The notes: a model not told the origin generated them from the letters alone. 64,000 nucleotides of DNA from Streptomyces collinus Tu 365 (GCF_000444875.1 NC_021985.1:7398170-7462169); one strand, 5' to 3'. Numbered from the stretch's first letter, positions 12,304 to 21,356 are shown. Translations and numbers: made by a program.

Positions 12304-13115
12304 GTACGGGGCTCCTTCGGGGATGGGGGACCCCCCGCTCGGACGGAGCTGGGAGTGGGGGCCAGGGCCGGGTCCTCGAGCGGGGCGAGCAGGACGCCTG
12401 CCCGGTTCGCGGTGAGCACGGTGCGGTCGGGGACCTCCTGCCAGAGCGGGTCGTCGTCGTACGGCTCGGAGGCGACGACCGTGCCCGAGCCGGGCTCGGC
12501 GCGGTACCAGAGGCTGTCGCCCCAGGCGGTGGCCGCGATGGTGACGCCGTCGGTGAGCAGCAGGTTCAGCCGGGAGGCGGGCGCCGCCCCGGCGAGCGAG
12601 CGCACCACCGTGCCCAGGGCCCGCGCGGGCTCGTCGCCGGAGCGCAGCCGGTGCAGCACCAGCGCCCAGACGAACGCGGAGTCGGTGCGCGCCTGCAAGG
12701 ACAGCAGGTCGACCGGGGGCAGGGCCGCGACCAGCGGTGCCGCGGCGTCCGGCCAGCCGGCGACGGCGCCGTTGTGGCTGAACAGCCACTCCCCGGCGGC
12801 GAAGGGCGCCGCCGCGGCCTCGGCGTCCGCGCCCGCGAGGGTCGCGTCGCGCACGGCGGCGAGCACCGCGCCGGACCGCACCACCCGGGCCAGGTCGGCG
12901 AAGGACAGGTCGGCCCAGACCGGCCCGGCCCGCCGGTAGCGGGCCGGCACCGGGTCGTCCGGGACGTACCAGCCCACCCCGAAACCGTCGGCGTTGACCG
13001 TCCCGTGCCGCTGCCGCCGGGGCGCCCACGACTGCCGGTACAGGCTGTGCGGCGGTTCCACCAGGAGCCGGCCGAGCGACTCCTCCGGCCCCACGTAGGC
13101 GAGGTGGCGGCACAT
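12300..13115 (-). CDS. egtC: Gamma-glutamyl-hercynylcysteine S-oxide amidohydrolase EgtC
   Basis: A 271-residue class II glutamine amidotransferase-fold enzyme. It begins MCRHLAYVGP, so Cys2 becomes the N-terminal nucleophile after Met removal; NADGFGVGWY, FSHNGAVAGW and ARTDSAFVW follow as in EgtC/YafJ-type amidases. It removes the gamma-glutamyl group from the EgtB product. The ATG shares one base with the egtB stop (TGATG), and its own stop overlaps egtD by 4 bases. Confidence 0.93.
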   Translation of the reverse strand: MCRHLAYVGPEESLGRLLVEPPHSLYRQSWAPRRQRHGTVNADGFGVGWYVPDDPVPARYRRAGPVWADLSFADLARVVRSGAVLAAVRDATLAGADAEAAAAPFAAGEWLFSHNGAVAGWPDAAAPLVAALPPVDLLSLQARTDSAFVWALVLHRLRSGDEPARALGTVVRSLAGAAPASRLNLLLTDGVTIAATAWGDSLWYRAEPGSGTVVASEPYDDDPLWQEVPDRTVLTANRAGVLLAPLEDPALAPTPSSVRAGGPPSPKEPRT

Positions 13116-14449
13116 CAGAGGGCCTCCGAGCGGGCGGTGCGGAACCCGGAGAAGATCTGCCGCCGGATCGGGTGGTCCCAGTTGCGGAACGTACCCCGGC
13201 ACGCCACCGGGTCCACGGCGAACGAGCCGCCCCGCAGCACCTTGTACGCGGGGCCGAAGAACACCTCCGAGTACTCCTTGTACGGGAACGCCCGGAACCC
13301 CGGGTACGGCTGGAAGTCGCTCGACGTCCACTCCCACACGTCCCCGATGAGCTGGCGCACGCCCAGCGGCGAGGCGCCGGCCGGGTAGCTGCCGGCCGGG
13401 GCGGGCCTGAGATGCCGCTGGCCCAGGTTGGCGTGCTCGGGCCCCGGGTCGGCGTCGCCCCACGGATAGCGGGTGGAGCGGCCGGAGACGGGGTCGTGGC
13501 GGGCGGCCTTCTCCCACTCCGCCTCGGTGGGCAGCCGGCGGCCGGCCCAGCGGGCGTAGGCGTCCGCCTCGTACCAGCACACGTGCAGCACCGGCTCGTC
13601 GGCCGGCACCGCCTCGGTGACGCCGAAGCGGCGCCGCAGCCACTGCCCGCCGTCCCGGCGCCAGAACAGCGGGGCGGTCAGCGAGTGCTGCCGGACGTGC
13701 GCCCAGCCCTCCGGTGTCCACCAGCGCTCCGTCTCGTACCCGCCGTCGTCGATGAACGCCTGGTACGCCGCGTTCGTCACCGGGGTGGTGTCGATCCAGA
13801 ACGGCGCCACGTCCACCGGGTGCGCCGGGCGCTCGTTGTCCAGCGCCCACGGTTCGGTGGAGGTGCCCATCGTGAACGGACCGCCGGGGACGAGGACTTC
13901 GGCCGGACCCGGGAACAGCGGGACCGGCTCCGGGTCCGGAGCGGTCAGGGCCGGTGGCCCCGTGCGGAGCTGATGGGTGATCAGCATGGTCTCGTCGTGC
14001 TGCTGTTCGTGCTGCGCGATCATCCCGAAGGCGAACCCGGCCTCGGTCAGCCGGCTGCCGTGGAAGTCGGCGGCCGTCAGCAGGTCCACCACCCGGCCGC
14101 GCACCTCGGCCGCGTAGCCGCGGGCCTCGGCGGGCGGCAGCAGCGGCAGCGAGGGGCGCTCGGCCCGCGGGTGCTCGAAGGCGTCGTACAGGCCGTCGAT
14201 CTCGGGCCGCATCGCCTCCCGGCCGCCGACCGCCCGCAGCAGCCACTGCTCCTCCTGGTTGCCGATGTGCGCGAGGTCCCAGACCAGCGGCGACATCAGC
14301 GGGGAGTGCTGTGCGGTGAGATCGGGGTCCTCCACACAGCTGGTCAGCAAGGTGGTGCGGGCGCGTGCGGTGGTGAGCGAGGCGAGCGCGCGCTCGCGCA
14401 GCTCCTCCGCCTCGGGTACCGACGTCCTCTCGGTCTCGGGGGCGGTCAT
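13115..14449 (-). CDS. egtB: Ergothioneine sulfoxide synthase EgtB
   Basis: A 444-residue non-heme iron enzyme joining gamma-glutamylcysteine to hercynine with O2. The N-terminal DinB-like domain carries the iron ligands: His in DLAHIGNQEEQWLL and the HX3H pair in QHEQQHDETM. The C-terminal formylglycine-generating-enzyme fold includes VPGGPFTMGT, RLPTEAEWEKAARHD and GDVWEWTSSDF. Length fits actinobacterial EgtB. The ATG overlaps the egtA stop by 4 bases (ATGA). Confidence 0.95.
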   Translation of the reverse strand: MTAPETERTSVPEAEELRERALASLTTARARTTLLTSCVEDPDLTAQHSPLMSPLVWDLAHIGNQEEQWLLRAVGGREAMRPEIDGLYDAFEHPRAERPSLPLLPPAEARGYAAEVRGRVVDLLTAADFHGSRLTEAGFAFGMIAQHEQQHDETMLITHQLRTGPPALTAPDPEPVPLFPGPAEVLVPGGPFTMGTSTEPWALDNERPAHPVDVAPFWIDTTPVTNAAYQAFIDDGGYETERWWTPEGWAHVRQHSLTAPLFWRRDGGQWLRRRFGVTEAVPADEPVLHVCWYEADAYARWAGRRLPTEAEWEKAARHDPVSGRSTRYPWGDADPGPEHANLGQRHLRPAPAGSYPAGASPLGVRQLIGDVWEWTSSDFQPYPGFRAFPYKEYSEVFFGPAYKVLRGGSFAVDPVACRGTFRNWDHPIRRQIFSGFRTARSEAL

Positions 14450-15795
14450 GTGCGGATGTCCTTCCTCCCGTGGGCGGTGCGCCTGCCCCCGGTCGCATGC
14501 GGCCGGGGCCGGTGGGGGCTCGTGTCGTGCAGGCGGTCCAGCAGGTCGTCGGCCGGGCAGCGGCCCCGCTCGACGTAGCGGTCCGAGAACGCCGCCACGG
14601 CGTCGGTGACCGCGGGGGTGGCGCCGAGCCGGGGCAGCGCCCGCAGCGCCGCCTCGAAACAGGTGACGGCGGCCTCCCGCAGCTCGGGGTCGGCGAGCCC
14701 GTGCCGGGCCGCGTCGAGCCACAGCGGATTGTGCGGGGCGGGCAGGCTCAGCGACCGCTCCACCAGGGGTTTCACCGCCTGCTGCGCGACCTCGGTGGCT
14801 TCCGGGTCGTCGAACAGCGCCGCCGTGACCGCCAGCGGCACGATCCAGCCGTCGTCGCCGGGCTGCGCGTCGATCATGCGCAGCTCCAGGTGCCCGCGCG
14901 GCCGGACCGGCGGGAACAGGGTGGTCAGGTGGTAGTCGAGGTCCGCCCGGGTGGGCGGCCGCGGGGACCGCGAGCGGGTCCACTCGCGGAAGGTCAGCTG
15001 CTCCGGCACGTCCCACGGGCCGCTGTCGCGGCGGACGCACATGACCGGGGAGTCCAGCACATGCCGGGCCCAGGCGCTCCGGGGATCGCCGTCCGACGCC
15101 GGAGCGCCCGCCCGGCCGGCGCCGATCTCCATCCACAGCAGCTGCCGGGTGGAGGCCCAGCCGGTGGGCTCCAGGCCGACCAGCGGGGAGTTGGCGAACG
15201 CGGCCACCAGGACCGCGCCCAGATGGTGGGCCAGCCACCAGCGCCGTTCGTGCCCGAGCGGCCCGGGTTCCTCGAGACCGGCGTCCAGGCAGACCTGGAC
15301 GGAGGCCGAGGTGCACATCATGTGCCGGCCGGCCGTGCCGGTGCGGTCGAGGCACGCCTCCATGGCGTCGTAGCGCGGTTCGCGCAGGAACCGGCGGGGC
15401 GGGTGCCAGGGGTCGTGGCCCGCGCCGAGCAGTCCGAGGCCGTGCTCGGCGAGGACCGCGCGGACGGCGTCGAGGTCGGCCGAGACGGTGTCCACGCACT
15501 CCATCAGGGAGGCGGCGGGCGGCGAGCTCAGCTCCAGCTGGCCGCCGGGTTCGACGGTCAGCGGCGACCGCAGGGGCACGGTCCGCAGGGAGGCGTAGGC
15601 CGCTTCGAGTCTTTCGGGTGTCACGGGGAGCTGCGGCAGCCGCAGCTCATGGACGAACCACTCCACTTCGACCCCGAGCGTGCGGGGCGGTCCGGTCTTG
15701 AAGCAGATGCCCCGGACCAGGGCCTCCACCTCGGCTTCGGTGACGGCGGTGCGGGGGTCCGTACAGTCGCCACCTTCGTGTGTCGAGTCAGACAT
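14446..15795 (-). CDS. egtA: Glutamate-cysteine ligase EgtA
   Basis: A 449-residue GCS2-family ligase making gamma-glutamylcysteine for EgtB. GVEVEWFVHELR (the catalytic glutamates), PLTVEPGGQLELSSPPA and HLELRMIDAQPGD are family hallmarks. The start ATG has a strong AGGAGG upstream. First gene of the ergothioneine operon; no egtE (C-S lyase) is found in the cluster, as in other Streptomyces. The 272-bp gap upstream separates it from the divergent PARG gene. Confidence 0.93.
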   Translation of the reverse strand: MSDSTHEGGDCTDPRTAVTEAEVEALVRGICFKTGPPRTLGVEVEWFVHELRLPQLPVTPERLEAAYASLRTVPLRSPLTVEPGGQLELSSPPAASLMECVDTVSADLDAVRAVLAEHGLGLLGAGHDPWHPPRRFLREPRYDAMEACLDRTGTAGRHMMCTSASVQVCLDAGLEEPGPLGHERRWWLAHHLGAVLVAAFANSPLVGLEPTGWASTRQLLWMEIGAGRAGAPASDGDPRSAWARHVLDSPVMCVRRDSGPWDVPEQLTFREWTRSRSPRPPTRADLDYHLTTLFPPVRPRGHLELRMIDAQPGDDGWIVPLAVTAALFDDPEATEVAQQAVKPLVERSLSLPAPHNPLWLDAARHGLADPELREAAVTCFEAALRALPRLGATPAVTDAVAAFSDRYVERGRCPADDLLDRLHDTSPHRPRPHATGGRRTAHGRKDIRT

Positions 15796-16008
15796 GTCGG
15801 GATCCTCCTGAGATTCCACCATGCCACCCGCCCGGCCCGGGACGGGCCGCGCGGGCACTCGTCCCACCCAAGACCCTCGCGCCGCATCGCACAAGGGTGC
15901 CCAACGGGACGTTCCGGATCGGTCATCTCCGTTTCCTCGCGCGTTCCCGCCCCCTCCGGGCCGGGAAACTCCGTTGCACCGCATCCCAGCATCACCCAGG
16001 ATGCGTCC

Positions 16009-16071
16009 ATGAGCACGACGGGGGATTCCGCGCGGGCCGTGATCACGGCGTCCACGGGGGTGGCGCCATGA
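16009..16071 (+). CDS. Possible 20-codon leader ORF coupled to the PARG gene
   Basis: ATG 16009 opens a 20-residue ORF, MSTTGDSARAVITASTGVAP, whose TGA overlaps the PARG ATG by 4 bases (ATGA). A CAGGAT box lies exactly six bases before this ATG, matching the leaderless spacing seen at many genes here. The arrangement suggests a leaderless transcript in which translation of the leader delivers ribosomes to the PARG start. No family is recognised; a chance ORF cannot be excluded. Confidence 0.4.
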   Translation: MSTTGDSARAVITASTGVAP

Positions 16072-16901
16072 GCGCGCGCCTGCGCGGCGTCGCCACGGAG
16101 ACCGAGCGCATCGTGGCGGCGGGCGGCTACCGCGCGCCGGACGGCCGGCAGGTGTCCGTGGCGGCGGCGGTCGAGGCCGCCCGGGCGGGCACGCGGATCC
16201 ACGGTCCCGGACCGGTCCCGGTGCCCCGGACGGGAGGCGCGGAGACGTCCTTCGAGGTCACCGGCGAGAGCAGCCTGGAGGCCGCCCGCCGCTTGGCGGA
16301 CGCGCCGGTGGCCGTGCTCAACTTCGCCTCGGCCCGCAACCCGGGCGGCGGCTACCTGAACGGCGCCCAGGCCCAGGAGGAGGCACTGTGCCGCGCCTCG
16401 GCGCTGTACACCTGCCTCCTTCGGGCCCGGCCGTTCTACGACCACCACCGCGCCCACCGCGACCCGTTCTACACCGACCGGGTGATCCACACCCCGGCCG
16501 TGCCGGTGTTCCGCGACGACCGCGGCGGCCTGCTGCCCGAGCCCTTTGCGGCCGGTTTCCTGACGGCCGCCGCACCCAACGCGGGCGTCGTGCGGCGGAC
16601 CGCGCCCGACCGCGCCGGTGAACTGCCCGCAGCCCTGGCCCGGCGGGCCGAGCGCGTGCTGGAGACCGCCGCCGCCCAGGGCTACCGGCGGCTGGTGCTC
16701 GGGGCCTGGGGCTGCGGCGTCTTCCAGAACGACCCGGCCCAGGTCGCGGGCGCCTTCCGGACCCTGCTCGGACCCGGCGGCCGGTTCGCCCGGACCTTCG
16801 AGCACGTGGTGTTCGGCATCCTGGACCGCACGCCGGGCGCGACGGTCCGGGCGGCCTTCGAAAAGGCGTTCCCGGTGCCTACGGAGCCCGCGGCGCGGTA
16901 G
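16068..16901 (+). CDS. Bacterial-type poly(ADP-ribose) glycohydrolase (TIGR02452-like macrodomain)
   Basis: A 277-residue protein with an N-terminal helical part followed by a macrodomain-type PARG fold. The catalytic signature is present: NPGGGYLNGAQAQEE, i.e. the GGG loop and the QEE pair spaced as in bacterial PARGs, within NFASARNPGGGYL. It would hydrolyse ribose-ribose bonds of poly(ADP-ribose). Streptomyces is known to carry such a PARG. ATG 16068 is preceded by GGGGGTGG and by the overlapping 20-codon ORF. It is divergent from the ergothioneine operon. Confidence 0.85.
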   Translation: MSARLRGVATETERIVAAGGYRAPDGRQVSVAAAVEAARAGTRIHGPGPVPVPRTGGAETSFEVTGESSLEAARRLADAPVAVLNFASARNPGGGYLNGAQAQEEALCRASALYTCLLRARPFYDHHRAHRDPFYTDRVIHTPAVPVFRDDRGGLLPEPFAAGFLTAAAPNAGVVRRTAPDRAGELPAALARRAERVLETAAAQGYRRLVLGAWGCGVFQNDPAQVAGAFRTLLGPGGRFARTFEHVVFGILDRTPGATVRAAFEKAFPVPTEPAAR

Positions 16902-17064
16902 GAGGCCCCGCCGGGCCGGCCCGGGACGGGCACCGTGGCCGGTATGCGACGGCCGGGCCGGCCAGGGCCGAGCACGCGGCGGTCACGCCGGTCAGGGGCA
17001 GGCACGGGGTGCTCGCGTCGGCCAGAGGCGGCCGGCCGGGAGCGGCCGGGCGGAGCGGGCCGGG

Positions 17065-17511
17065 TCAGGTCCAGCCGTACCGCTGGTGCAGTCGCTGCCG
17101 GACCAGGCTGAACCGCATCCGGTCCAGCGCGCACGCCTCCCGGCGCATCCCGGTCTCGTGCAGCCGCAGCACGCGGTCCACGTTCACCCACGAGTCCCGG
17201 TCCGACCGGTCCCAGGGGCCGTTGCCTATCGGCACCCACTCCCGGTCGTCGTCGTGCCGCTTGCTGGACAGCTGGACGGCCAGGAAGGTGCCCGCCGCCT
17301 CCCGGGCGACGACCAGCACCGGGCGGTCCTTGCCCCGGCCGTCGTTCTCCTCGAACGGCACCCAGGTCCAGACGATCTCCCCGGGGTCCGGGTCACCGTC
17401 GTGGGCGGGGGAGTACTCGGTGCGCACCGCGCCGACCTCGCGCGGGTCGGCCTCGGTGGTGGCGTGGGGGCCGCTGCGGCCCGGGACATCTTCGTCGTTG
17501 TACGTGCTCAC
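17065..17511 (-). CDS. PemK/MazF-family toxin-like protein
   Basis: A 148-residue protein whose core GEIVWTWVPFEENDGRGKDRPVLVV matches the PemK/MazF endoribonuclease fold, with later LSSKRHDDDREWVPIG and a DRSDRDSWVNVDRVLRL strand. About 43 acidic residues precede the core, which is longer than in classical MazF. No antitoxin gene is adjacent on either side, so either regulation is in trans or the protein is not a conventional toxin. GTG 17511 is chosen because TAGGGT lies six bases upstream. Confidence 0.75.
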   Translation of the reverse strand: MSTYNDEDVPGRSGPHATTEADPREVGAVRTEYSPAHDGDPDPGEIVWTWVPFEENDGRGKDRPVLVVAREAAGTFLAVQLSSKRHDDDREWVPIGNGPWDRSDRDSWVNVDRVLRLHETGMRREACALDRMRFSLVRQRLHQRYGWT

Positions 17512-17517
17512 GCCCGC

Positions 17518-17523
17518 ACCCTA
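17518..17523 (-). promoter_or_regulatory. Putative -10 box of a leaderless promoter
   Basis: On the minus strand TAGGGT lies exactly six bases before the GTG of the PemK/MazF-like gene; no ribosome site intervenes. Confidence 0.45.
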
Positions 17524-17665
17524 ACCGCCCGGTCCCGGCGCGCAACGGGCGCCCGGCCGGCCGTCGTCCGGTCGCGGCTGAACGTGGAGTCGACGAAGGT
17601 CGTGGCGCCGATCGCGCTGGGTGTCGGCCTGGTCAGGCTCTGACCTCGCGACGCCCGTCGACACC

Positions 17666-17704
17666 GGCAGGGCCGGGGTCGCTGGTGCGGACCCCGGCCC
17701 TGCC
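17666..17704 (-). terminator. Strong stem-loop terminator
   Basis: GGCAGGGCCGGGGTC (17666-17680) pairs perfectly over 15 bp with 17690-17704 around a 9-base loop. It lies 67 bases past the stop of the flotillin gene on the minus strand. It also directly follows a short plus-strand reading frame ending at 17643, whose reality is doubtful. Confidence 0.7.
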
Positions 17705-17771
17705 GCCGGCTCGCGGAGGCGCGCCGCCTCCCTGAACTCCCCTCGGCCGCCTCAGCCTCAGGGAACTCCCT

Positions 17772-19328
17772 TCAGCCCTCCGGCTCCAGCGGCACCCTCT
17801 GCGACACGGGGGCCGAGGCGGTCACCGGGGCCACCGCACCGTCGAGCGACGGTGTCGTGCCCTTGACCGGGTCTCCGGCCCGGTGCCCGTTCGGGCCGGC
17901 GGTGTGGTGGCTGCCGTTGTGGTCGCCGTTCCGGTTCATCGACGCGAGCAGCTGACGGGCGAGGCCGAGCCCCGTGCCGCCCATGGTGAGCGCCTTGGCG
18001 AACATGTCGGCCATGCCGTCGGCGCCGTTGAGCAGCACCATGTTGTCCACGTTGCCGAACGCGGACGCGCCGGCCTTCACGATCTCCGGCCAGTTCTCCG
18101 CCAGTTGCTGGGCGACGACCGCCTCCTGGTTCTCGGCGAGGGCGGCGGCCCGTGCCTTGATGGCCTCCGCCTCCGCCAGACCCCTCGCCCTGGCCGCCTC
18201 GGCCGTGGCCAGACCCTTGGCCTGCGCGGCCGCCGCCTCCGCCTCACCGGTGGCCCGGGTCGCCGCGGCCGTGGCCGCACCGCGGCTCTTGGTGGCCTCC
18301 GCCTCCGCGCCGGCGGCCGTCTTGACCCGGGTCGCCTCGGCCGCGGCCGCGAGTTCGGTCTCCTTCGCCCGCGCCTGGGCCGCGGAGATCCGGGCGTCGC
18401 GCTCGGCCTCGGCCAGCGTCCGTGTCTCGTAGGCCCGGGCGTCGGCCGGCTTGCGGACGTCCGCCTGGAGCTGCTGCTCCCTGCGGTGCGCCTCCAGTTC
18501 GGCGACCCGGGTCTCCTGGACGACGACCTCCTGCCGGGCCGCCGCGTCGGCGAGCGGGCCGGCCTGCCGGGCCTTCGCCGAGGCGTTGTCCCGCTCGGCC
18601 TGGTAGCCGGCCTGGAGGATCTCGCTGTCCCGGGTGGCCTCCGCCATCCGGGCGAACGACTGCTGCTCGGCCTCGGTGGCGAGACGGTTCGCCTCCGCCT
18701 GCGCGATGCGCGCGTCCCGCTGCACGGCCGCCGCGTGCGGCATGGCCAGGTTCCGGATGTAGCCCGTCGGGTCCTCGATCTCGTGGATCTGGAGCGAGTC
18801 GACGATCAGGCCGAGCTTCTCCATCTCCGTACCGCAGGCCGCCCGGGTCTGCCCGGTCAGCTTCTCCCGGTCGCGGATCATGTCCTCGACCGTCAGACCG
18901 CCCACGATGGAGCGGAGGTGACCGGCGAACACGTTGTGCACCCGCTCGGACATCAGCTTCTGCTGGTCGAGGAAGCGGCGGGCCGCGTTGGCGATCGACA
19001 CGAAGTCGTCGCCCACCTTGAAGATGACCACGCCCCGCACCTTCAGCGGAATGCCCTGGTGCGTGACGCAGTCCACGTGCAACTCGGTCTCGTTCAGGTC
19101 CAGGGAGAGCTTGCGCACCGCCTGCACACCGGGCAGCACCAGGGTGCCGCGCCCGGTGACGATGCGGAATCCCATGCCCTCCTCGAGGCCCTCGGTGCGG
19201 TGCTTGGACCCGGAGATGATGAGCGCCTCGTTGGGTTCGGCGACCCGCCACATCATCTTGAACAGACCGATCAGAACGAGGACGGCGACACAGGCCGCCC
19301 CCGCAACGACGCCGACGATCATCGGCAT
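17772..19328 (-). CDS. Flotillin-like SPFH-domain membrane protein
   Basis: A 518-residue protein with a single N-terminal membrane helix (about 3-24), an SPFH/Band-7 domain (about 30-200, with PNEALIISGSKHRTEGLEEG and the flotillin-typical ILQAGYQAERDNASAKARQ repeat), then a long Ala/Glu/Arg-rich coiled coil with AEAEAT/ARGLAEAEAI repeats and NQEAVVAQQLAENWPEI. It would organise membrane microdomains. ATG 19328 has AAAGGGGG just upstream. The small NfeD-like gene next to it on the same strand is the common bacterial flotillin partner. Confidence 0.9.
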   Translation of the reverse strand: MPMIVGVVAGAACVAVLVLIGLFKMMWRVAEPNEALIISGSKHRTEGLEEGMGFRIVTGRGTLVLPGVQAVRKLSLDLNETELHVDCVTHQGIPLKVRGVVIFKVGDDFVSIANAARRFLDQQKLMSERVHNVFAGHLRSIVGGLTVEDMIRDREKLTGQTRAACGTEMEKLGLIVDSLQIHEIEDPTGYIRNLAMPHAAAVQRDARIAQAEANRLATEAEQQSFARMAEATRDSEILQAGYQAERDNASAKARQAGPLADAAARQEVVVQETRVAELEAHRREQQLQADVRKPADARAYETRTLAEAERDARISAAQARAKETELAAAAEATRVKTAAGAEAEATKSRGAATAAATRATGEAEAAAAQAKGLATAEAARARGLAEAEAIKARAAALAENQEAVVAQQLAENWPEIVKAGASAFGNVDNMVLLNGADGMADMFAKALTMGGTGLGLARQLLASMNRNGDHNGSHHTAGPNGHRAGDPVKGTTPSLDGAVAPVTASAPVSQRVPLEPEG

Positions 19329-19461
19329 TCGCCCCCTTTGGATGGTGCCCGTTCGGCACCGAACGAGGGGAGTGTGCGCCTGCCGGAACGCGGCGAGAAG
19401 GTGCCGGCGAATCCTTGTTGCCATCTTGACGCATACCGCCCTCACCTGGGGCGGAGCACGC

Positions 19462-19680
19462 TCAGTTGTCGTAGGCGGCGGTCACGTAGACCGTCCTGGG
19501 CGGCAGGTGCTCGACCACCATCACCACGGTGCCCCGCTCCATCCGGGCGGTGCCGTCGGCCGCGTAGGCGAGGAAGTGCTCGGCGCCGCCGCGCACCCGG
19601 ACCATCACCTCGCCGACCAGCCCGGGCCCGACCGTCCCCGTCACCCGCCCCATGAGCCCGACCATCGACGCATCGTCCAT
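19462..19680 (-). CDS. Small NfeD/OB-fold-like protein
   Basis: A 72-residue beta-rich protein (MVGLMGRVTGTVGPGLVGEV, YAADGTARMERGTVVMVVEHLPPRTVYVTAAY) resembling the C-terminal OB-fold domain of NfeD, the usual partner of flotillins, but without membrane helices or a protease domain. ATG 19680 is chosen because TACGCT lies exactly six bases upstream, implying a leaderless mRNA; a GTG two codons earlier would fall inside that spacing. It precedes the flotillin gene on the same strand with a 133-base gap. Confidence 0.7.
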   Translation of the reverse strand: MDDASMVGLMGRVTGTVGPGLVGEVMVRVRGGAEHFLAYAADGTARMERGTVVMVVEHLPPRTVYVTAAYDN

Positions 19681-19686
19681 GGGCAC

Positions 19687-19692
19687 AGCGTA
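19687..19692 (-). promoter_or_regulatory. Putative -10 box of a leaderless promoter
   Basis: TACGCT on the minus strand is six bases from ATG 19680 of the NfeD-like gene. Confidence 0.45.
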
Positions 19693-19903
19693 CGGGCGGG
19701 ACGCGGTGCTGCCGCCGGGCGTGAACCGCTCCGGTGGCGCGGAGCCTCGGCGGTTGTGCCGGCGCGTCCCGCCATGCGGCGCGCGCCGTCGCAGCCGCCC
19801 TCGGGCCGCGGGCGCGGCCGGTGAGACCGGCGCGGCCTGTGCGGCCCCGGTGGTGCACGGCCGGCGGTGGGTCCGCCGCGCTCACCACCGACGGTGGACC
19901 CCC

Positions 19904-21328
19904 TCACGCCGCCGCGGAGTCCGGGGCCGCCGTCGACGGCGGCCACAGTTCGTGCCAGCGCAGCTCCGCCTCCAGTTGGGCGGCGAGGGAGACCAGCAGC
20001 GGCTCGCTGTTGGCCGGGCCGAGCAGCTGGGCACCCACCGGCAGTCCCTCGCCCACGAACCCGGCGGGGACGTTGACGCCGGGCCAGCCGAGCACGTTCC
20101 ACGGCCAGGCGTAGGGGCAGGCGGCGATCATGGCGCGGTCGGTGGCGAAGCCGCTGAGTCCGGCCAGGGCACCGATCGCGGGCGGGGGAGCGGCCGTCGT
20201 CGGGGCGAGGACCACGTCGTACGACCCGAAGAACGTGCCGATCCGCCGGTGCAGCAGCGCCTCGGCGCGCCGGGCCACGCGCAGCGGGGCGCCGCCGAGC
20301 AGCCGGCCGAGCCGGGCCGCGTCCCGGGTGCGCGGGTCGAGCAGCGCGGGGTCGGGGGCCTCGCGGACGTAGTCGGCGATACCGGCGGTGGCGCGCGGCA
20401 CGAAGGTGAGCCCGATCTGGCCGTAGGGCGGATCGGCCTCCTCGACGGTGTGCCCCGACGCGGCCAGCCGTTCGGCGAGTTCGAGTATCCGGGCGCGGAC
20501 GTCGGGGCGCAGCCGCGCGGGCACCGCCGTGAACGGCGGCTTCAGGGACAGCGCGATGCGCAGCCGGCCGGGGTCGCGGCCGACCGCGTCCGCCACCGTG
20601 AGCGCCGGCGGCCGGTGCGGGTCCCGCTCGTGGTTGCCGCCGGCGGCGTCGAGCAGCAGGGCGGCGTCGGCGACCGTACGGGCGAGTGTGCCGTTGACCG
20701 TGATGCCGTGGAAGGACTCCCCGCGCGGCCAGGTGGAGATGCGCCCGCGCTGTGGCTTGATGCCGATCAGATGGGTCCAGGACGCCGGGATGCGCACCGA
20801 GCCTGCGCCGTCCGAGCCGAGCGCGGCCCCGACCAGTCCGGCCGCCACCGCCGCCGCCGAGCCCCCGGAGGAGCCGCCCGGGGTGTGGCCGGTGTGCCAC
20901 GGGTTGCGGGTGTCGCCGAACGCGGGGCCCTCGGTGAACGGCCACTGGCCCAGCTCGCAGGTGTTCGTCTTGCCGACGATCACGGCCCCGGCCGCGCGCA
21001 GCCGCCGTACCGCCTCGCCGTCCTGGGCGAGCGGCGGGAAGTCACCGGCGCAGCCGAAGGCGGTCGGCTCGCCCGCCACGTCCATGTCGTCCTTGACCGC
21101 CACCGGCACGCCGAGCAGCGGCCGTCGGCCGCCGGCCGCCAACTCCCGGTCGGCGGCGTCCGCTTCGGCGAGCGCGGCCTCGGCGCGTACGACCCGGAAG
21201 GCGTTGAGGGTCGGCTGGGTGGCCTCGATCCTGGCGAGCGCCTGTGCCACCAGCTCGCGGGAGGTCACCTCCCCGTCGGCGAGGGCGCGGACGGACTCCG
21301 CGAGGCCTGCGGCACGGTCTGGCGTCAT
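19904..21328 (-). CDS. Amidase-signature family hydrolase
   Basis: A 474-residue amidase with the catalytic Lys in VPVAVKDDMDV, and the signature GHTPGGSSGGSAAAVAAGLVGAALGSDGAGSVRIPA supplying the cis-Ser and the Ser nucleophile. The substrate is not evident; the family includes many nitrile-pathway and side-chain amidases. ATG 21328 has GGAGGTG upstream. The gene is divergent from the molybdenum hydroxylase operon, and the shared intergenic region carries a TetR-type operator. Confidence 0.88.
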   Translation of the reverse strand: MTPDRAAGLAESVRALADGEVTSRELVAQALARIEATQPTLNAFRVVRAEAALAEADAADRELAAGGRRPLLGVPVAVKDDMDVAGEPTAFGCAGDFPPLAQDGEAVRRLRAAGAVIVGKTNTCELGQWPFTEGPAFGDTRNPWHTGHTPGGSSGGSAAAVAAGLVGAALGSDGAGSVRIPASWTHLIGIKPQRGRISTWPRGESFHGITVNGTLARTVADAALLLDAAGGNHERDPHRPPALTVADAVGRDPGRLRIALSLKPPFTAVPARLRPDVRARILELAERLAASGHTVEEADPPYGQIGLTFVPRATAGIADYVREAPDPALLDPRTRDAARLGRLLGGAPLRVARRAEALLHRRIGTFFGSYDVVLAPTTAAPPPAIGALAGLSGFATDRAMIAACPYAWPWNVLGWPGVNVPAGFVGEGLPVGAQLLGPANSEPLLVSLAAQLEAELRWHELWPPSTAAPDSAAA

Positions 21329-21356
21329 GTGGGGGCACCTCCGGGAGCACACTGTC

